DNA of 64,000 nt from JARBUG01 sp035628915 (GTDB lineage Bacteria > Bacillota > Sulfobacillia > Symbiobacteriales > Symbiobacteriaceae), in the NCBI GenBank assembly GCA_035628915.1, contig DASPIW010000022.1:1-64000 (forward strand), read 5' to 3'. Below are positions 9,738 through 18,784 of this stretch, one piece after another. The notes beneath the pieces are model-generated. The model made no database searches, was not told the origin of the DNA, and saw only the letters and a list, made by a program, of their open reading frames with translations. A program made the position numbers and the translations under genes. How positions within the stretch are numbered: the stretch's first letter is position 1; each line of letters begins with the position of its first letter.

Positions 9738-10465
9738 CCCAGGTCGCCGAGGGCATACAGCACCGCCACGGCAGCGGCCAGGCCGGCTGTCTCGGTCCGC
9801 AGAATCCGCGGTCCCAGGGTAACCGCCACCGCCCCCCGCTGCCGGGCCAGGTCCACCTCTTCCGGTGACAGCCCGCCCTCCGGTCCGATGAACACCGCGA
9901 CCCGCTTCGCTTCCGGGTGGGCGCCCAGCACCGCCCGGAGCGGCTCGCCGCCTTCCTCCCACGGCACCAGTACCAGGTCGAACTCCGGCGCCCGGCCCAC
10001 GGCTTCCTTCCACGCTGCGACCGACGCCACGCGCGGCACCGCCCCCCGCCGGCTCTGCTCCGCCGCCTCGCGGGCAATGCGCTGCCAGCGCTCGACCCGC
10101 TCCGCCGCCTTCTTCGGCTCCAGCCTGACGACCGCCCGGGCGGTATTGACCGGCACGAACTCCGCAATGCCGACCTCCGTGCCGTGCTGAATCACCGTCT
10201 CCATCTTCTCGCCCTTGGCCATGCCCTGAAACAGGGTAATGCGCACCCGCGGCTCACCCCCGGCGGTGCTGACGGACAGCACTTCGCCCACGGCCCGTCC
10301 CTCTTCGGCCCCCAGCAGGCGGCAGTTGAACTCCATCCCACCGGAGAGCACCACGAACGGCGCCCCGGCCTCAGCGCGCATCACCCGGAGCAGATGATGC
10401 GAATCCTCCTTGCCGAGGACAACCCGGTTTCCCTCCACCGCATCCACGAAGAAACGAGTGCTCAT
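9734..10465 (-). CDS. rsmE: 16S rRNA m3U1498 methyltransferase RsmE
   Basis: SPOUT-type SAM-dependent enzyme that methylates N3 of U1498 in 16S rRNA. The 243-residue protein has an N-terminal PUA-like domain (TRFFVDAVEGNRVVLGKEDS) and the knotted C-terminal domain with VFIGPEGGLSPEEV and LGPRILRTETAGLAA. The ATG at 10465 overlaps the prmA stop by four bases and fixes the start; the longer frame to 10678 is not needed. prmA-rsmE adjacency is the usual Firmicutes order. Confidence 0.94.
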   Translation of the reverse strand: MSTRFFVDAVEGNRVVLGKEDSHHLLRVMRAEAGAPFVVLSGGMEFNCRLLGAEEGRAVGEVLSVSTAGGEPRVRITLFQGMAKGEKMETVIQHGTEVGIAEFVPVNTARAVVRLEPKKAAERVERWQRIAREAAEQSRRGAVPRVASVAAWKEAVGRAPEFDLVLVPWEEGGEPLRAVLGAHPEAKRVAVFIGPEGGLSPEEVDLARQRGAVAVTLGPRILRTETAGLAAAVAVLYALGDLG

Positions 10466-11376
10466 GCCTTCGTGGCCAGGATTGCCACCCAGCCGCCCTC
10501 CTCCCGCACTTCCACCGGCAGCAGCCACGTGGCCGTCATGGCGTCGGCCACGGCCTGCTTCTTCTCCGCGATAATGCCCGAAGCGAGGAACTTGCCGCCC
10601 TTCTTCATGCGGCTGGCCACGTCGGGCAGTATGTCGATGATCACCGAGGCGATAATGTTGGCAATCACCAGGTCGCACTCATCCGGCTCGACCTGATTCA
10701 GCGTGCCGGCCCGCACATCCACCGCCACGCCATTGCGCTCCGCGTTCTCCTTCGCCACCCGCACGGCCACCGGGTCGATATCGATCCCGATGACGGGCGC
10801 CGCCCCCAGGCGGGCCGCTGCGATGGCCAGAATGCCCGAGCCCGTCCCCACGTCCAGCACCCGCATGCCCGGCCTGACCACCGCCTCCAGGCGCCGCAGG
10901 CAAAGCGACGTGGTAGGGTGAGTCCCCGTCCCGAAGGCCATGCCGGGGTCCAGGTAGAGCGGCAGGTCCTGCGGCTGCAGCGGATACTCCTCCCACGAGG
11001 GGATGATCACGAGCCGCTCACCCACCCGCGTCGGCCGAAAATACGCCTTCCAGGCATTCGCCCAGTCTTCCTCCTGCACCCAGGCGTACGCCGGCGCTTC
11101 AATCGTGCCCAGCCCCAGCTCCCGAATCTCCGCCAGCCGGTTTTCCAGCTGCAGGCGTGCACCTTCCACATCGCCTTCGTCAGCCAGCCAGCCTTTCACC
11201 GTCACCCAGGCGGGGTCCCCCGCAACCAGGTCGGTGATCTCCCAGCTGTCCTGGTTCCGGATGATATCCATGGGGTCATCGACGGCGTAACCGCCGCCGG
11301 TCAGCTCTGCCAACGCATTCCCCACCGCATCGCCGGCTTCCCGGCGGCACCGGACGGCGACCTCCAAGTATCGCAA
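10462..11376 (-). CDS. prmA: Ribosomal protein L11 methyltransferase PrmA
   Basis: SAM-dependent methyltransferase that modifies ribosomal protein L11. The 304-residue protein has an N-terminal substrate-recognition domain and a Rossmann methyltransferase domain with motif I VLDVGTGSGILAIAAARLGA and the motif around DLVIANIIASVI. I choose the TTG at 11376 (RYLEVAVRC) because GGAGG lies seven bases upstream. It lies 16 bases after the anchored hypothetical gene and overlaps rsmE, so it is part of the dnaJ operon. Confidence 0.94.
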   Translation of the reverse strand: MRYLEVAVRCRREAGDAVGNALAELTGGGYAVDDPMDIIRNQDSWEITDLVAGDPAWVTVKGWLADEGDVEGARLQLENRLAEIRELGLGTIEAPAYAWVQEEDWANAWKAYFRPTRVGERLVIIPSWEEYPLQPQDLPLYLDPGMAFGTGTHPTTSLCLRRLEAVVRPGMRVLDVGTGSGILAIAAARLGAAPVIGIDIDPVAVRVAKENAERNGVAVDVRAGTLNQVEPDECDLVIANIIASVIIDILPDVASRMKKGGKFLASGIIAEKKQAVADAMTATWLLPVEVREEGGWVAILATKA

Positions 11377-11392
11377 CGAAAGTCCTCCAGTC

Positions 11393-12241
11393 TTACTGCT
11401 GAACCGGCGGGGCTTCCCCGCCGACATCCTGTGCGGTCGCCTTGACCGCTCCGGGCACCGCCAGGGGCGCCAGCCCCCGGAACTGCCACGTAAGCTCGTA
11501 CGTAAACCGGTCCCCCGGCGCCGCCGGCTGCTGCCCGACCGGCGGCTGCATGCGGACGACGCGCATGACGAAGCGGGCCGGCTCCAGCGTGCGGGTGTAG
11601 ACCCACAGCGAATACTCCACGTCATCCGCCCGAAGGTCGGGCTGATGGGGGAGCATCACTTCCGGCGCCAGTTCGAGCCGATACCGGACCGCATCGCCGC
11701 CGGGCAGCCGCTCCCGCCCTTCTTCCTCGACCTTCCGGAGGCCGCCCAGCAAGGGCGCCGCCAGGTTCTCCGGGAAGAACGAAGTTAGTTCGTCCAGGGG
11801 AGCGTCCCGCAGCAGCAGCCAGTCCTGCGTGACGGGGTGGATCATGTACAGCGTATTCTCCTCCAGGTAGTATTCCAGCGGAATGCTGCTTTCCCCCGAA
11901 TCGACATCGCCGGCCAGATGGAGCACGGCCGGAGTCCGCTGATACTCGCCCCTCATGGAAACGGCCGGAAACGGGTACTCCTGGGACTGCCCGCTCAAGT
12001 CCATCGAAAAACGGTAATGGCCGGCCCGCAGCAAGGCGAGGCCGGCTGTTTCCACGACCGCTGCGGGCGCCAAGTCCCGGGTATGGTCGACGGGGTACCA
12101 ATAGTAAGCGGCAACGCCCAGCAAAACCGACAGCAAGGCGGCCAGGCCCGCTGCCACCCGCAGCCGGGCGATCCGGGCGACACTTTCCCACTCGTCGGGA
12201 CGCAGCGACGGGTTGAGCCGGGGGTTCCAAGAACGCAGCAA
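11393..12241 (-). CDS. Membrane-anchored protein of unknown function between dnaJ and prmA
   Basis: I do not recognise a named family. The 282-residue protein has a short cytoplasmic N-terminus, one transmembrane helix (around VAAGLAALLSVLLGVAAYYW, residues 30-50) and an extracellular beta-rich domain of about 210 residues with a LolA/LppX-like feel (for example RAGHYRFSMDLSGQSQEYPF and PLEYYLEENTLYMIHP). Such folds often bind lipid, and Gram-positive relatives act at the membrane surface, but this is inference. The TTG start at 12241 follows GGGGGG with a 9-base gap. It sits inside the dnaJ-prmA operon, where most Firmicutes have no such gene. Confidence 0.7.
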   Translation of the reverse strand: MLRSWNPRLNPSLRPDEWESVARIARLRVAAGLAALLSVLLGVAAYYWYPVDHTRDLAPAAVVETAGLALLRAGHYRFSMDLSGQSQEYPFPAVSMRGEYQRTPAVLHLAGDVDSGESSIPLEYYLEENTLYMIHPVTQDWLLLRDAPLDELTSFFPENLAAPLLGGLRKVEEEGRERLPGGDAVRYRLELAPEVMLPHQPDLRADDVEYSLWVYTRTLEPARFVMRVVRMQPPVGQQPAAPGDRFTYELTWQFRGLAPLAVPGAVKATAQDVGGEAPPVQQ

Positions 12242-12277
12242 GGGTGATCGCCCCCCGTGTTGTAGACCAGCGGCGTG

Positions 12278-13429
12278 CTACAAGTTGTTGATCGCGTCCT
12301 TCACCTTGTCAAAGAAGCCCTTGGGCTGCTCGCCGGTCTCGCCGCCCGCCTTCTCACCCCGGATCTCCGCCAGTTCCTGCAGCAGTTCCCGCTCCTTCGG
12401 GGAAAGCTTGGTGGGCGTCTTTACCTGCACTACCACGTGCTGATCGCCCCGGCCGCCCCCGCGCAGGTGCTTGACGCCCTTGCCCTTCAGGCGGATCGTG
12501 TCGCCGTGCTGGGTCCCCTCCGGCACCATCACTTTCTCGGGGCCGTCCAGCGTCGGCACCTCAAGCTCCACGCCGAGGGCCGCCTGCACCATCGAAATGG
12601 TGACTTCGCTGATCAGATCGTCGCCTTCCCGTTTGAAGCGGCTGTCGGCCCGAACTCGCATCACAATATACAGGTCGCCGGGCGAACCGCCTCGCTCCCC
12701 CCGCTCGCCGTATCCGCCCATGCGCAGGCGGGAGCCCGTCTCCACACCGCCGGGAATGTTCACTTCCACGTTGTGCATCTTCTGGACCAGGCCCCGCCCG
12801 CGGCACGTCACGCAGGGGCTTTCGATGATTTTGCCGTCGCCGTGGCACCGGTCGCACGTAGCCACGTTGACGAACCGGCCGAAGATCGTGTTCTGGGCCA
12901 TCTGAATCTGGCCCGTGCCCTTGCACTTGGAGCAGGTGACCGGCTGGGTGCCGGGCTTGGCGCCGCTGCCGTGACAGGTCGGGCATTCCTCGGTCCGCGG
13001 AATCCGAATCTCTTTCTTGACGCCGAACGCGGCCTCCTCCAGCGTCAGGTCCAGCTCGTACTGCAGGTCGTCGCCCCGCTGGGGACCACGCTGCTGCCGG
13101 CGCCCCATCTGGCCGCCGAAGAACATATCGAAGATGTCACCGAAATCGCCCATGTTGCCGCCCATGCCTTCAAAGGGGCTGCCGCCGCCCCCGAAACCGC
13201 CCATCTGCTCGGCAGCATGGCCGAACTGGTCGTACTTGGCCCGCTTGTCAGCATCGGAGAGCACCTGGTAGGCCTCATTGATCTCCTTGAACTTCTCGGC
13301 CGCCTTGGGGTCGTCTTTATTGGCGTCCGGATGGTACTGGCGCGCCAGTGTCCGGAACGCCTTTTTGATATCGGCCTCGGGGGCGTTCTTGGGAACCCCG
13401 AGTACCTTGTAATAGTCCCGTTTGGCCAA
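12278..13429 (-). CDS. dnaJ: Chaperone DnaJ (Hsp40)
   Basis: Type I J-protein that delivers substrates to DnaK and stimulates its ATPase. Order: J domain with the YHPDANK motif near residue 32, Gly/Phe-rich linker ([10 protein letters not shown]), four CxxCxGxG zinc repeats ([32 protein letters not shown]; residues about 140-205) and the two C-terminal substrate domains. The start is TTG 13429 ([10 protein letters not shown]), about ten bases after GAGGAG; a GTG six bases further up lies too close to that SD. A hairpin at 13456-13483 separates it from dnaK. Confidence 0.96.
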   Translation of the reverse strand: MAKRDYYKVLGVPKNAPEADIKKAFRTLARQYHPDANKDDPKAAEKFKEINEAYQVLSDADKRAKYDQFGHAAEQMGGFGGGGSPFEGMGGNMGDFGDIFDMFFGGQMGRRQQRGPQRGDDLQYELDLTLEEAAFGVKKEIRIPRTEECPTCHGSGAKPGTQPVTCSKCKGTGQIQMAQNTIFGRFVNVATCDRCHGDGKIIESPCVTCRGRGLVQKMHNVEVNIPGGVETGSRLRMGGYGERGERGGSPGDLYIVMRVRADSRFKREGDDLISEVTISMVQAALGVELEVPTLDGPEKVMVPEGTQHGDTIRLKGKGVKHLRGGGRGDQHVVVQVKTPTKLSPKERELLQELAEIRGEKAGGETGEQPKGFFDKVKDAINNL

Positions 13430-13455
13430 TGAGTTCACACTCCTCGCATGCCATA

Positions 13456-13483
13456 GACCGGCCCTGGGCAACCAGGACCGGTC
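13456..13483 (-). promoter_or_regulatory. Intercistronic hairpin between dnaK and dnaJ
   Basis: On the mRNA strand GACCGGTCCTGG and CCAGGGCCGGTC form a 12-bp stem (one U.G pair) with a UUGC loop. On the other strand that pair becomes an A.C mismatch, so the structure fits the transcript. No U-run follows, which suggests an mRNA processing or stability element more than a terminator. Confidence 0.6.
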
Positions 13484-13509
13484 CCTGTCAACTCGTTATT
13501 CTACGCGCG

Positions 13510-15351
13510 TTACTCTTTTACCTTGAAGTCGGCGTCCATTGTCGGGCCGCCTTCGCCCTCCGGGCCATGTGCGTGGCCCTCGGGCCCGGCGCCCGGCGCC
13601 CCGCCCTCGGCGGCGCCCGCCTTCTCGTAAATGGCGGCAGAGAGCTTGTAGACCGCCTCGGTCAGCTTGTCGTTCTCCGCCTTGATTTGCTCGGTGTCGT
13701 TGCCCTTCAGGGCTTCCTTCACCGGCTCGACCGCGTTCTTGACGGCGTCGAGCAGGCTCTGGTCGATGCCCTTACCCTCGCTCTCCTTGAGCAGCTTCTC
13801 GGCATTGTACACGGCAGAGTCCGCATTGTTGCGGGTCTCGGCCTCGTCACGCCGCTTCTTGTCTTCGGCGGCCATCTGCTCGGCTTCCTTGACGGCCCGC
13901 TCGATCTCATCCTTGTTCATGCTGGTCTGGCTCTGAATGGTGATCTTTTGTTCCTTGCCCGTGCCCAGGTCCTTCGCCGACACGTGCACGATGCCGTTGA
14001 CGTCGATGTCGAACTTGACTTCGATCTTCGGGACGCCGCGGGGCGCCGGGGCGATACCGTCCAACGAGAAGCGGCCCAGTGTCTTGTTGTAGGCGGCCAT
14101 CTCGCGCTCGCCCTGCAGCACATGAATCTCCACCTGCGTCTGGCCGTCGGCGGCCGTGGAGAAGACCTGGCTCTTCTCGGTCGGAATGGTGGTGTTCCGC
14201 TCAATCAGCTTGGTGAAAACGCCGCCCAGGGTCTCAATGCCCAGGGAGAGCGGAGTCACGTCGAGCAGCAGCACGTCCTTGACGTCGCCCTTGATGACGC
14301 CCGCCTGAATGGCGGCGCCCAGCGCCACCACTTCGTCGGGGTTGATGCCCTTGTAGGGCTCCTTGCCCATGAAGCGGCGAATCGCTTCCTGTACGGCAGG
14401 GATGCGGCTGGAGCCGCCAACGAGCAGGACCTTGTCGATGTCCTTCGGTTCGAAGCCGGCGTCCCGCAGGGCGTTCCGGGTCGGACCCATGGTCGCCTCC
14501 ACCAGGTCCGCCGTCAGCTCCTCAAACTTGGCCCGGGTCAGGGTCTCGTCGAGGTGGACGGGCCCCTCGGCGGTCATTGAGATGAAGGGCAGGTTGATCG
14601 TGGTGGTCGCCAGGCCGGAAAGCTCGATCTTGGCCTTTTCGGACGCCTCGCGGAGGCGCTGCAGGGCCTGCTTATCCTTGCGCAGGTCGACGCGGTGCTC
14701 CTTCTGGAACTTGTCGGCGATGTAATTGACGATGCGCTCGTCAAAGTCGTCGCCGCCCAGGCGGTTGTTGCCGTTGGTCGCGATGACCTGGAACGTGCCC
14801 CCGCCCAGCTCAAGAATGGAGACGTCAAACGTGCCGCCGCCCAGGTCGAAGACAAGAATCCGGTGGTCGTCGCCTTTATCCATGCCGTAGGCCAGCGCAG
14901 CCGCCGTCGGCTCATTGATGATGCGCAGCACTTCCAGGCCGGCGATGGTGCCGGCGTCCTTGGTCGCCTGGCGCTGGGCGTCTGTAAAGTAAGCCGGCAC
15001 GGTGATGACGGCCTGCGTGATCTGCTCGCCGAGCTTGGCCTCGGTGTCGGCCTTCATCTTCGAGAGAATCATGGCCGAAATCTCCTGCGGCGTGTAGTCC
15101 TTGTCATCAATGCGGACCTTGTGGTTGGTGCCCATCTGCCGCTTGATCGAAATGATGGTCCGGTCCGGGTTCGTGATCGCCTGGCGCTTGGCCACCTTGC
15201 CCACCATGCGCTCGCCGGTCTTGCTGAAAGCGACGACAGACGGAGTGAGGCGATCGCCTTCGGCGTTCTCAATGACCACCGGATCCTTGCCATCCATAAC
15301 AGCGACCACGGAGTTGGTCGTACCCAGGTCGATGCCGATTACCCTCGCCAT
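13510..15351 (-). CDS. dnaK: Chaperone DnaK (Hsp70)
   Basis: ATP-driven Hsp70 chaperone, 613 residues. The nucleotide-binding domain has the phosphate-1 motif [29 protein letters not shown] and [14 protein letters not shown]. The linker/substrate domain shows [14 protein letters not shown] near residue 360, and the C-terminal lid ends in an acidic tail. It starts at ATG 15351, 53 bases downstream of grpE, and is in the CIRCE-controlled grpE-dnaK-dnaJ transcript. Confidence 0.97.
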   Translation of the reverse strand: MARVIGIDLGTTNSVVAVMDGKDPVVIENAEGDRLTPSVVAFSKTGERMVGKVAKRQAITNPDRTIISIKRQMGTNHKVRIDDKDYTPQEISAMILSKMKADTEAKLGEQITQAVITVPAYFTDAQRQATKDAGTIAGLEVLRIINEPTAAALAYGMDKGDDHRILVFDLGGGTFDVSILELGGGTFQVIATNGNNRLGGDDFDERIVNYIADKFQKEHRVDLRKDKQALQRLREASEKAKIELSGLATTTINLPFISMTAEGPVHLDETLTRAKFEELTADLVEATMGPTRNALRDAGFEPKDIDKVLLVGGSSRIPAVQEAIRRFMGKEPYKGINPDEVVALGAAIQAGVIKGDVKDVLLLDVTPLSLGIETLGGVFTKLIERNTTIPTEKSQVFSTAADGQTQVEIHVLQGEREMAAYNKTLGRFSLDGIAPAPRGVPKIEVKFDIDVNGIVHVSAKDLGTGKEQKITIQSQTSMNKDEIERAVKEAEQMAAEDKKRRDEAETRNNADSAVYNAEKLLKESEGKGIDQSLLDAVKNAVEPVKEALKGNDTEQIKAENDKLTEAVYKLSAAIYEKAGAAEGGAPGAGPEGHAHGPEGEGGPTMDADFKVKE

Positions 15352-15404
15352 GTAATGTTGCCTCCTTAATGAACGCTCGTATGTCAGCCCCGCAGCCGGG
15401 CGAC

Positions 15405-15950
15405 TTATCCTTTCTTGCTCACCTGGACCATGCTGGGCCGGATGACCCGCTCGCCCAGGCGGTACCCCTTCTGGAACTCTGCCAGCACCGTTTCGTCGTC
15501 GTGCTCGGGGGAATCTACTGTCATGACGGCTTCGTGGAAGTTCGGGTCGAAGGGCTGGCCGACGGCCTCAATGGGCGTCAGGCCTTCCTTGCTGAGGATC
15601 TCCCGGAAGGACCGGGCCGTGAGCTCGACACCCTGGCGGAACTTCTCGTCGCCCGGCACCGCCGGCGTAGCCAGCGCTCTCTCAAGATTGTCGAGTACGG
15701 GCAAAAGGCTCAGGATCAAGCGCTGATTGGCGTATGCCGCCAGGTCTTCTTTCTCACGCGCAACCCGGCGCCGGTAGTTCTCAAATTCGGCCTGCGCCCG
15801 GTAGAGGCGGTTTTCCAGCTCCGCCGCCCGGGACTTTGCCTCCTCCAATGCGGCGTCAGCACCGGCTTCTGCTGCGTCCCCTGCGGGCTGTGCGTCGCCC
15901 AGCCCGTCCCCCTCCAGCTCCTGGGGGCTCGGCTTCTTCTCTTCAGCCAT
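15405..15950 (-). CDS. grpE: Nucleotide exchange factor GrpE
   Basis: Releases ADP from DnaK. The 181-residue protein has an acidic, low-complexity N-terminus, a long coiled coil (about residues 36-90, including [19 protein letters not shown]) and the C-terminal beta domain with [19 protein letters not shown] and the family end [19 protein letters not shown]. It is the first gene after a perfect CIRCE operator. In most Firmicutes hrcA lies directly upstream; here a PilZ gene on the other strand separates them. Confidence 0.95.
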   Translation of the reverse strand: MAEEKKPSPQELEGDGLGDAQPAGDAAEAGADAALEEAKSRAAELENRLYRAQAEFENYRRRVAREKEDLAAYANQRLILSLLPVLDNLERALATPAVPGDEKFRQGVELTARSFREILSKEGLTPIEAVGQPFDPNFHEAVMTVDSPEHDDETVLAEFQKGYRLGERVIRPSMVQVSKKG

Positions 15951-15978
15951 TGCGACTCGCCACCTCGTGTCTTTGTTG

Positions 15979-16005
15979 TTAGCACTCGAATCGACTGAGT
16001 GCTAA
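15979..16005 (-). promoter_or_regulatory. Perfect CIRCE operator upstream of grpE
   Basis: TTAGCACTC-N9-GAGTGCTAA matches the HrcA-binding consensus at all 18 positions. It lies just downstream of the predicted start point and 29 bases before the grpE ATG, so HrcA should repress grpE-dnaK-dnaJ from here. Confidence 0.97.
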
Positions 16006-16019
16006 CGCATCCATACAAG

Positions 16020-16049
16020 AAAATAGCACCGGGACGTGTGGACTGTCAA
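16020..16049 (-). promoter_or_regulatory. Sigma-A promoter of grpE-dnaK-dnaJ
   Basis: Minus-strand TTGACA (16049-16044), 18-base spacer, TATTTT (16025-16020). The CIRCE element lies immediately downstream. Confidence 0.8.
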
Positions 16050-16132
16050 GAGCGGGAAGGCCCAAGAAACCACCGTCTTCCAGCATGTGCTCCGACCGGG
16101 GCGTCAATTCCTCTGACAGCATAGCTGTAATG

Positions 16133-16161
16133 TTGAAAAAAGCTCCATACTATGGTATATT
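16133..16161 (+). promoter_or_regulatory. Sigma-A promoter of the first PilZ gene
   Basis: TTGAAA (16133-16138), 17-base spacer, TATATT (16156-16161). It is divergent from the grpE promoter, with about 85 bases between the two -35 boxes. Confidence 0.7.
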
Positions 16162-16194
16162 AAGGAATGTCTCTATATAAGTGGGGGGATGTGC

Positions 16195-16854
16195 ATGCTC
16201 TGGCCGAAGCGAACAGCGGAAGAAGGCGCCACGGGATTCGTGGACCTGCGGACCATCGCCGGCCTCCCCGGCCGGCTCTCGTTCTCCGAGGGCGTAACCG
16301 GCAGCCGGATGACCCACGTGACCTGTACCGTCCGCAAAGTAAACCACACCGATATTCTGCTGGACTTGCCCGGCATCACCGTCCGACCGGCACCGGAAAG
16401 CGCCGTGATTCTGGAAGTAGCCACCGGCCGGGAGCTGCTTCAGTGCTTCACGTCGGTGCGGACTGTCGGTCAGGGGACAACGGTGGCCCTGCGTACGCCG
16501 GCCCGGCCCCATGTCGTGCAGCGGCGCCGGTTTCCGCGCGTCGATCTGTTCCTCGGCATCACGCTGCATACGCCGGACAGACCGATCGAAGAAGTGGGCG
16601 CCCAGATGATCAACCTCTCCATGGACGGCGCCGCCTGCGTCATGGTGGAGCCCCTGCAGCCCGGGATGGAGCTGACGCTTAACCTGACGAACCTGGGGTT
16701 CCACCCGCCGGAAGTGAAAGCCGTGGTGCGCCGGTGCACCCCCAGCCCCAGCCGGCTGTGGATCATCGGCCTGCAGTTTCAGTCGCTGTCGCCGGAACAG
16801 GAGCTGTATCTCGGCAAGTACCTGGCCGATTACGTCGATACGCAGGCGCCCTGA
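16195..16854 (+). CDS. PilZ-domain protein (putative c-di-GMP effector)
   Basis: A 219-residue cytoplasmic protein. The N-terminal half resembles the YcgR-like split-barrel that precedes PilZ in flagellar-brake proteins. The C-terminal PilZ domain has the arginine motif QRRRFPRVDLF (about residue 111) and the NLSMDGAAC motif (about 145), both required for c-di-GMP binding. GGGGGG ends six bases before ATG 16195; the ATG at 16189 touches the SD and is less likely. It sits on the plus strand between hrcA and grpE, splitting the usual heat-shock operon. A paralogue lies on the other side of hrcA at 18113-18772. Confidence 0.85.
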   Translation: MLWPKRTAEEGATGFVDLRTIAGLPGRLSFSEGVTGSRMTHVTCTVRKVNHTDILLDLPGITVRPAPESAVILEVATGRELLQCFTSVRTVGQGTTVALRTPARPHVVQRRRFPRVDLFLGITLHTPDRPIEEVGAQMINLSMDGAACVMVEPLQPGMELTLNLTNLGFHPPEVKAVVRRCTPSPSRLWIIGLQFQSLSPEQELYLGKYLADYVDTQAP

Positions 16855-16880
16855 TCGCGGGCGCCGCTCATAAAAGTAGA

Positions 16881-16899
16881 CGGAGGCCGCCGGCCTCCG
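16881..16899. terminator. Shared terminator of PilZ gene and hrcA
   Basis: CGGAGGCC and GGCCTCCG pair around a GCC loop, followed on the plus strand by CCTTTCGTT. It lies between the converging ends of the PilZ gene (16854) and hrcA (16907). Confidence 0.7.
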
Positions 16900-16906
16900 C
16901 CTTTCG

Positions 16907-17938
16907 TTATGGCTTGCGCTCAACAGCATCCGCCAGGTGCTTGGTGACGGAGTTCATGATGCCGACCACCCGGGCATACTCCATCCGCTTCGGGCCAATC
17001 ACGCCCACCCGGCCGAGCACATCGCCGCCGAGGCGGTACGTGGCGGAGACGATGCTGCAATCCGCTAGCTCCCGCACTTTGATCTCTTCGCCAATCTGAA
17101 TGGCGGGGCGATCGGAGCCGTCGGCCGTCGCCAGGACTTCGCTGACGCGCTGTTCATCTTCCAGCAGCGTCAGCAGATTCCGCACCTTCCCAACGTCGCG
17201 GAACTCGGGCTGATTGAGCATGTGGGTGGTGCCGCCCAGGTAGAGCCGTTGTCTCTCACCGGGCTCAAGCGACGTCCCCAGGAACTGGAGGGCCTGCTCG
17301 AGCAGTGCGCCGTACCGGTGCAGTTCCTGCTGCAGTGCCCGAATGGCGGCACGCGACAGCGTTTCCACCGGCTGACCTCGCAACTGGTCGTTCAGCATTT
17401 CGGAAACCCGCTGCAGCTCCAGCATGGTCACTTCCACCGGCAGTTCGAAGACCTGGTTTTCAATGAAGCCGCTGTCGGTAATGTAGACGAGCACCGCCTT
17501 GTCGCCGCCGAGGGGGACGAGCCGGAGTTCCCGGAAGTGGGCTTTGGAGATCTGGGGGCCGGCCACTACGGTGGTCAGGTGAGTCGTCTCGGAGAGCAGG
17601 CGGGCCGTCTCCCGCACCAGCGTGTCGACCTCGCGGACTTTGCGCTCAAACGTCCGGCGAATCAAGTCTTCTTCGCCGGCGCCAATGTCGCGGTTCTCCA
17701 TCAGGCAGTCAACATAGTACCGGTATCCGCGGTCCGATGGGATGCGACCGGCTGATGTGTGGGGCTGCTCGAGGTACCCCAGTTCCTCCAAGTCGGACAT
17801 TTCGTTTCGAATGGTCGCCGGACTGACTCCAAGGTGATATTTGCGGGCGATCGTGCGAGACCCGACGGGCTCCGCGGTAGCCACGTAGTCTTCGATGATG
17901 GCCTGCAGCACCTTGTTCTTGCGTTCGTCCAGGGTCAT
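16907..17938 (-). CDS. hrcA: Heat-shock repressor HrcA
   Basis: Represses CIRCE-controlled chaperone operons with help from GroEL. The 343-residue protein has the N-terminal winged helix (ATIRNEMSDLEELGYLEQPH, then TSAGRIPSDRGYRYYVD), a GAF-like domain and the C-terminal region with VGVIGPKRMEYARVVGIMN. It starts at ATG 17938 with its own promoter and a CIRCE-like operator upstream, so it is a separate autoregulated unit rather than the first gene of the dnaK operon. Confidence 0.96.
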   Translation of the reverse strand: MTLDERKNKVLQAIIEDYVATAEPVGSRTIARKYHLGVSPATIRNEMSDLEELGYLEQPHTSAGRIPSDRGYRYYVDCLMENRDIGAGEEDLIRRTFERKVREVDTLVRETARLLSETTHLTTVVAGPQISKAHFRELRLVPLGGDKAVLVYITDSGFIENQVFELPVEVTMLELQRVSEMLNDQLRGQPVETLSRAAIRALQQELHRYGALLEQALQFLGTSLEPGERQRLYLGGTTHMLNQPEFRDVGKVRNLLTLLEDEQRVSEVLATADGSDRPAIQIGEEIKVRELADCSIVSATYRLGGDVLGRVGVIGPKRMEYARVVGIMNSVTKHLADAVERKP

Positions 17939-17966
17939 CGGCCGTCACCTCCGCCTACAAGACTGT

Positions 17967-17993
17967 TTAGCAATGTGTGCCTCGGAGTGCTAA
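17967..17993 (-). promoter_or_regulatory. CIRCE-like operator upstream of hrcA, one arm degenerate
   Basis: TTAGCAATG-N9-GAGTGCTAA. The right arm is perfect; the left arm differs from TTAGCACTC at two positions. It lies 28 bases before the hrcA ATG and just downstream of the promoter, consistent with weaker autorepression by HrcA. Confidence 0.85.
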
Positions 17994-18004
17994 TCCTTAT
18001 AATG

Positions 18005-18034
18005 AACATAGCACCGGCTCACAACTACCGTCAA
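18005..18034 (-). promoter_or_regulatory. Sigma-A promoter of hrcA
   Basis: Minus-strand TTGACG (18034-18029), 18-base spacer, TATGTT (18010-18005). The layout relative to the CIRCE element mirrors the grpE promoter. Confidence 0.7.
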
Positions 18035-18112
18035 GGCGGACGCAGCCTGCAAACCTTGCGCACCGCTCCAGACGCGCAAGCACAGCGGGTAGTCCGCCGT
18101 GCCTTCGTCGGA

Positions 18113-18772
18113 TCATGTCAGGTGATCTGGATTTGCGTGCCTTTTCACCCAATCAGAAAGTTTGCCCACCCTTTCAGTTTCCAGGGTTAGGAAGCGGAGG
18201 CCCGTAATCCATAATCCGGCTCGTGTGGAAGTGCACCTGAGCACCTCAGCCTGGACATCCTGAAAGTAGAGGCCGCTGCCCAGCGAGAATACCAGGGCAA
18301 TCACATCACCGATGCGCAGCGGAGCCGCCCCCTGAAGCGCCGCACCGGAGGTGCTTATGTTCAGGATCACCCCCTGCAGCGCTTCGCTGCGGCCGGGAAC
18401 CAGGTAGTGCACCGGCAGATATGCCTCGGCACGCAGGCTGCGGCGCTGCTGCTCGGTCTGAAGCTTCTCCGGTCGACCCAGTCGCAGGGAGTACGGGATG
18501 TGATCGTAGTCCGGCAGCGTGGAAGTATGGCACCAGAGGATCTTTCCCTCGCACACCAACTCCACTGTGGCCGCCGTTTCGGCCGGAACTGCGGGTGGGG
18601 CATCCAGGCAGTCTATCCGGATTGAATCAGTGGACACTTTGGCAAGGATGCCCGGGTACCTCCCAAGCCGGTCCTTGTAGATTGGATCGAAAAGGCAGAC
18701 GCGAACTGGCCGTCCCTTGCATTGCAGCAAGAGTTCCATGGCGGAGATGTTCGGTTTGAGGGTCTCGGCCAT
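18113..18772 (-). CDS. PilZ-domain protein, last gene of the chemosensory operon
   Basis: A 219-residue cytoplasmic protein with the same layout as the PilZ protein at 16195: an N-terminal beta-barrel-like half, then PilZ with QQRRSLRAEAYLPV (about residue 108) and NISTSGAAL (about 140). The arginine pair and the S-x-x-G element needed for c-di-GMP are present. It starts 12 bases after the cNMP-transporter fusion gene and is therefore likely the last gene of the binding protein - chemoreceptor - transporter - PilZ operon. It may adjust motility, adhesion or the transporter in response to c-di-GMP; this is inference. Confidence 0.83.
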   Translation of the reverse strand: MAETLKPNISAMELLLQCKGRPVRVCLFDPIYKDRLGRYPGILAKVSTDSIRIDCLDAPPAVPAETAATVELVCEGKILWCHTSTLPDYDHIPYSLRLGRPEKLQTEQQRRSLRAEAYLPVHYLVPGRSEALQGVILNISTSGAALQGAAPLRIGDVIALVFSLGSGLYFQDVQAEVLRCTSTRAGLWITGLRFLTLETERVGKLSDWVKRHANPDHLT

Positions 18773-18784
18773 AGTGCCCCTCCT

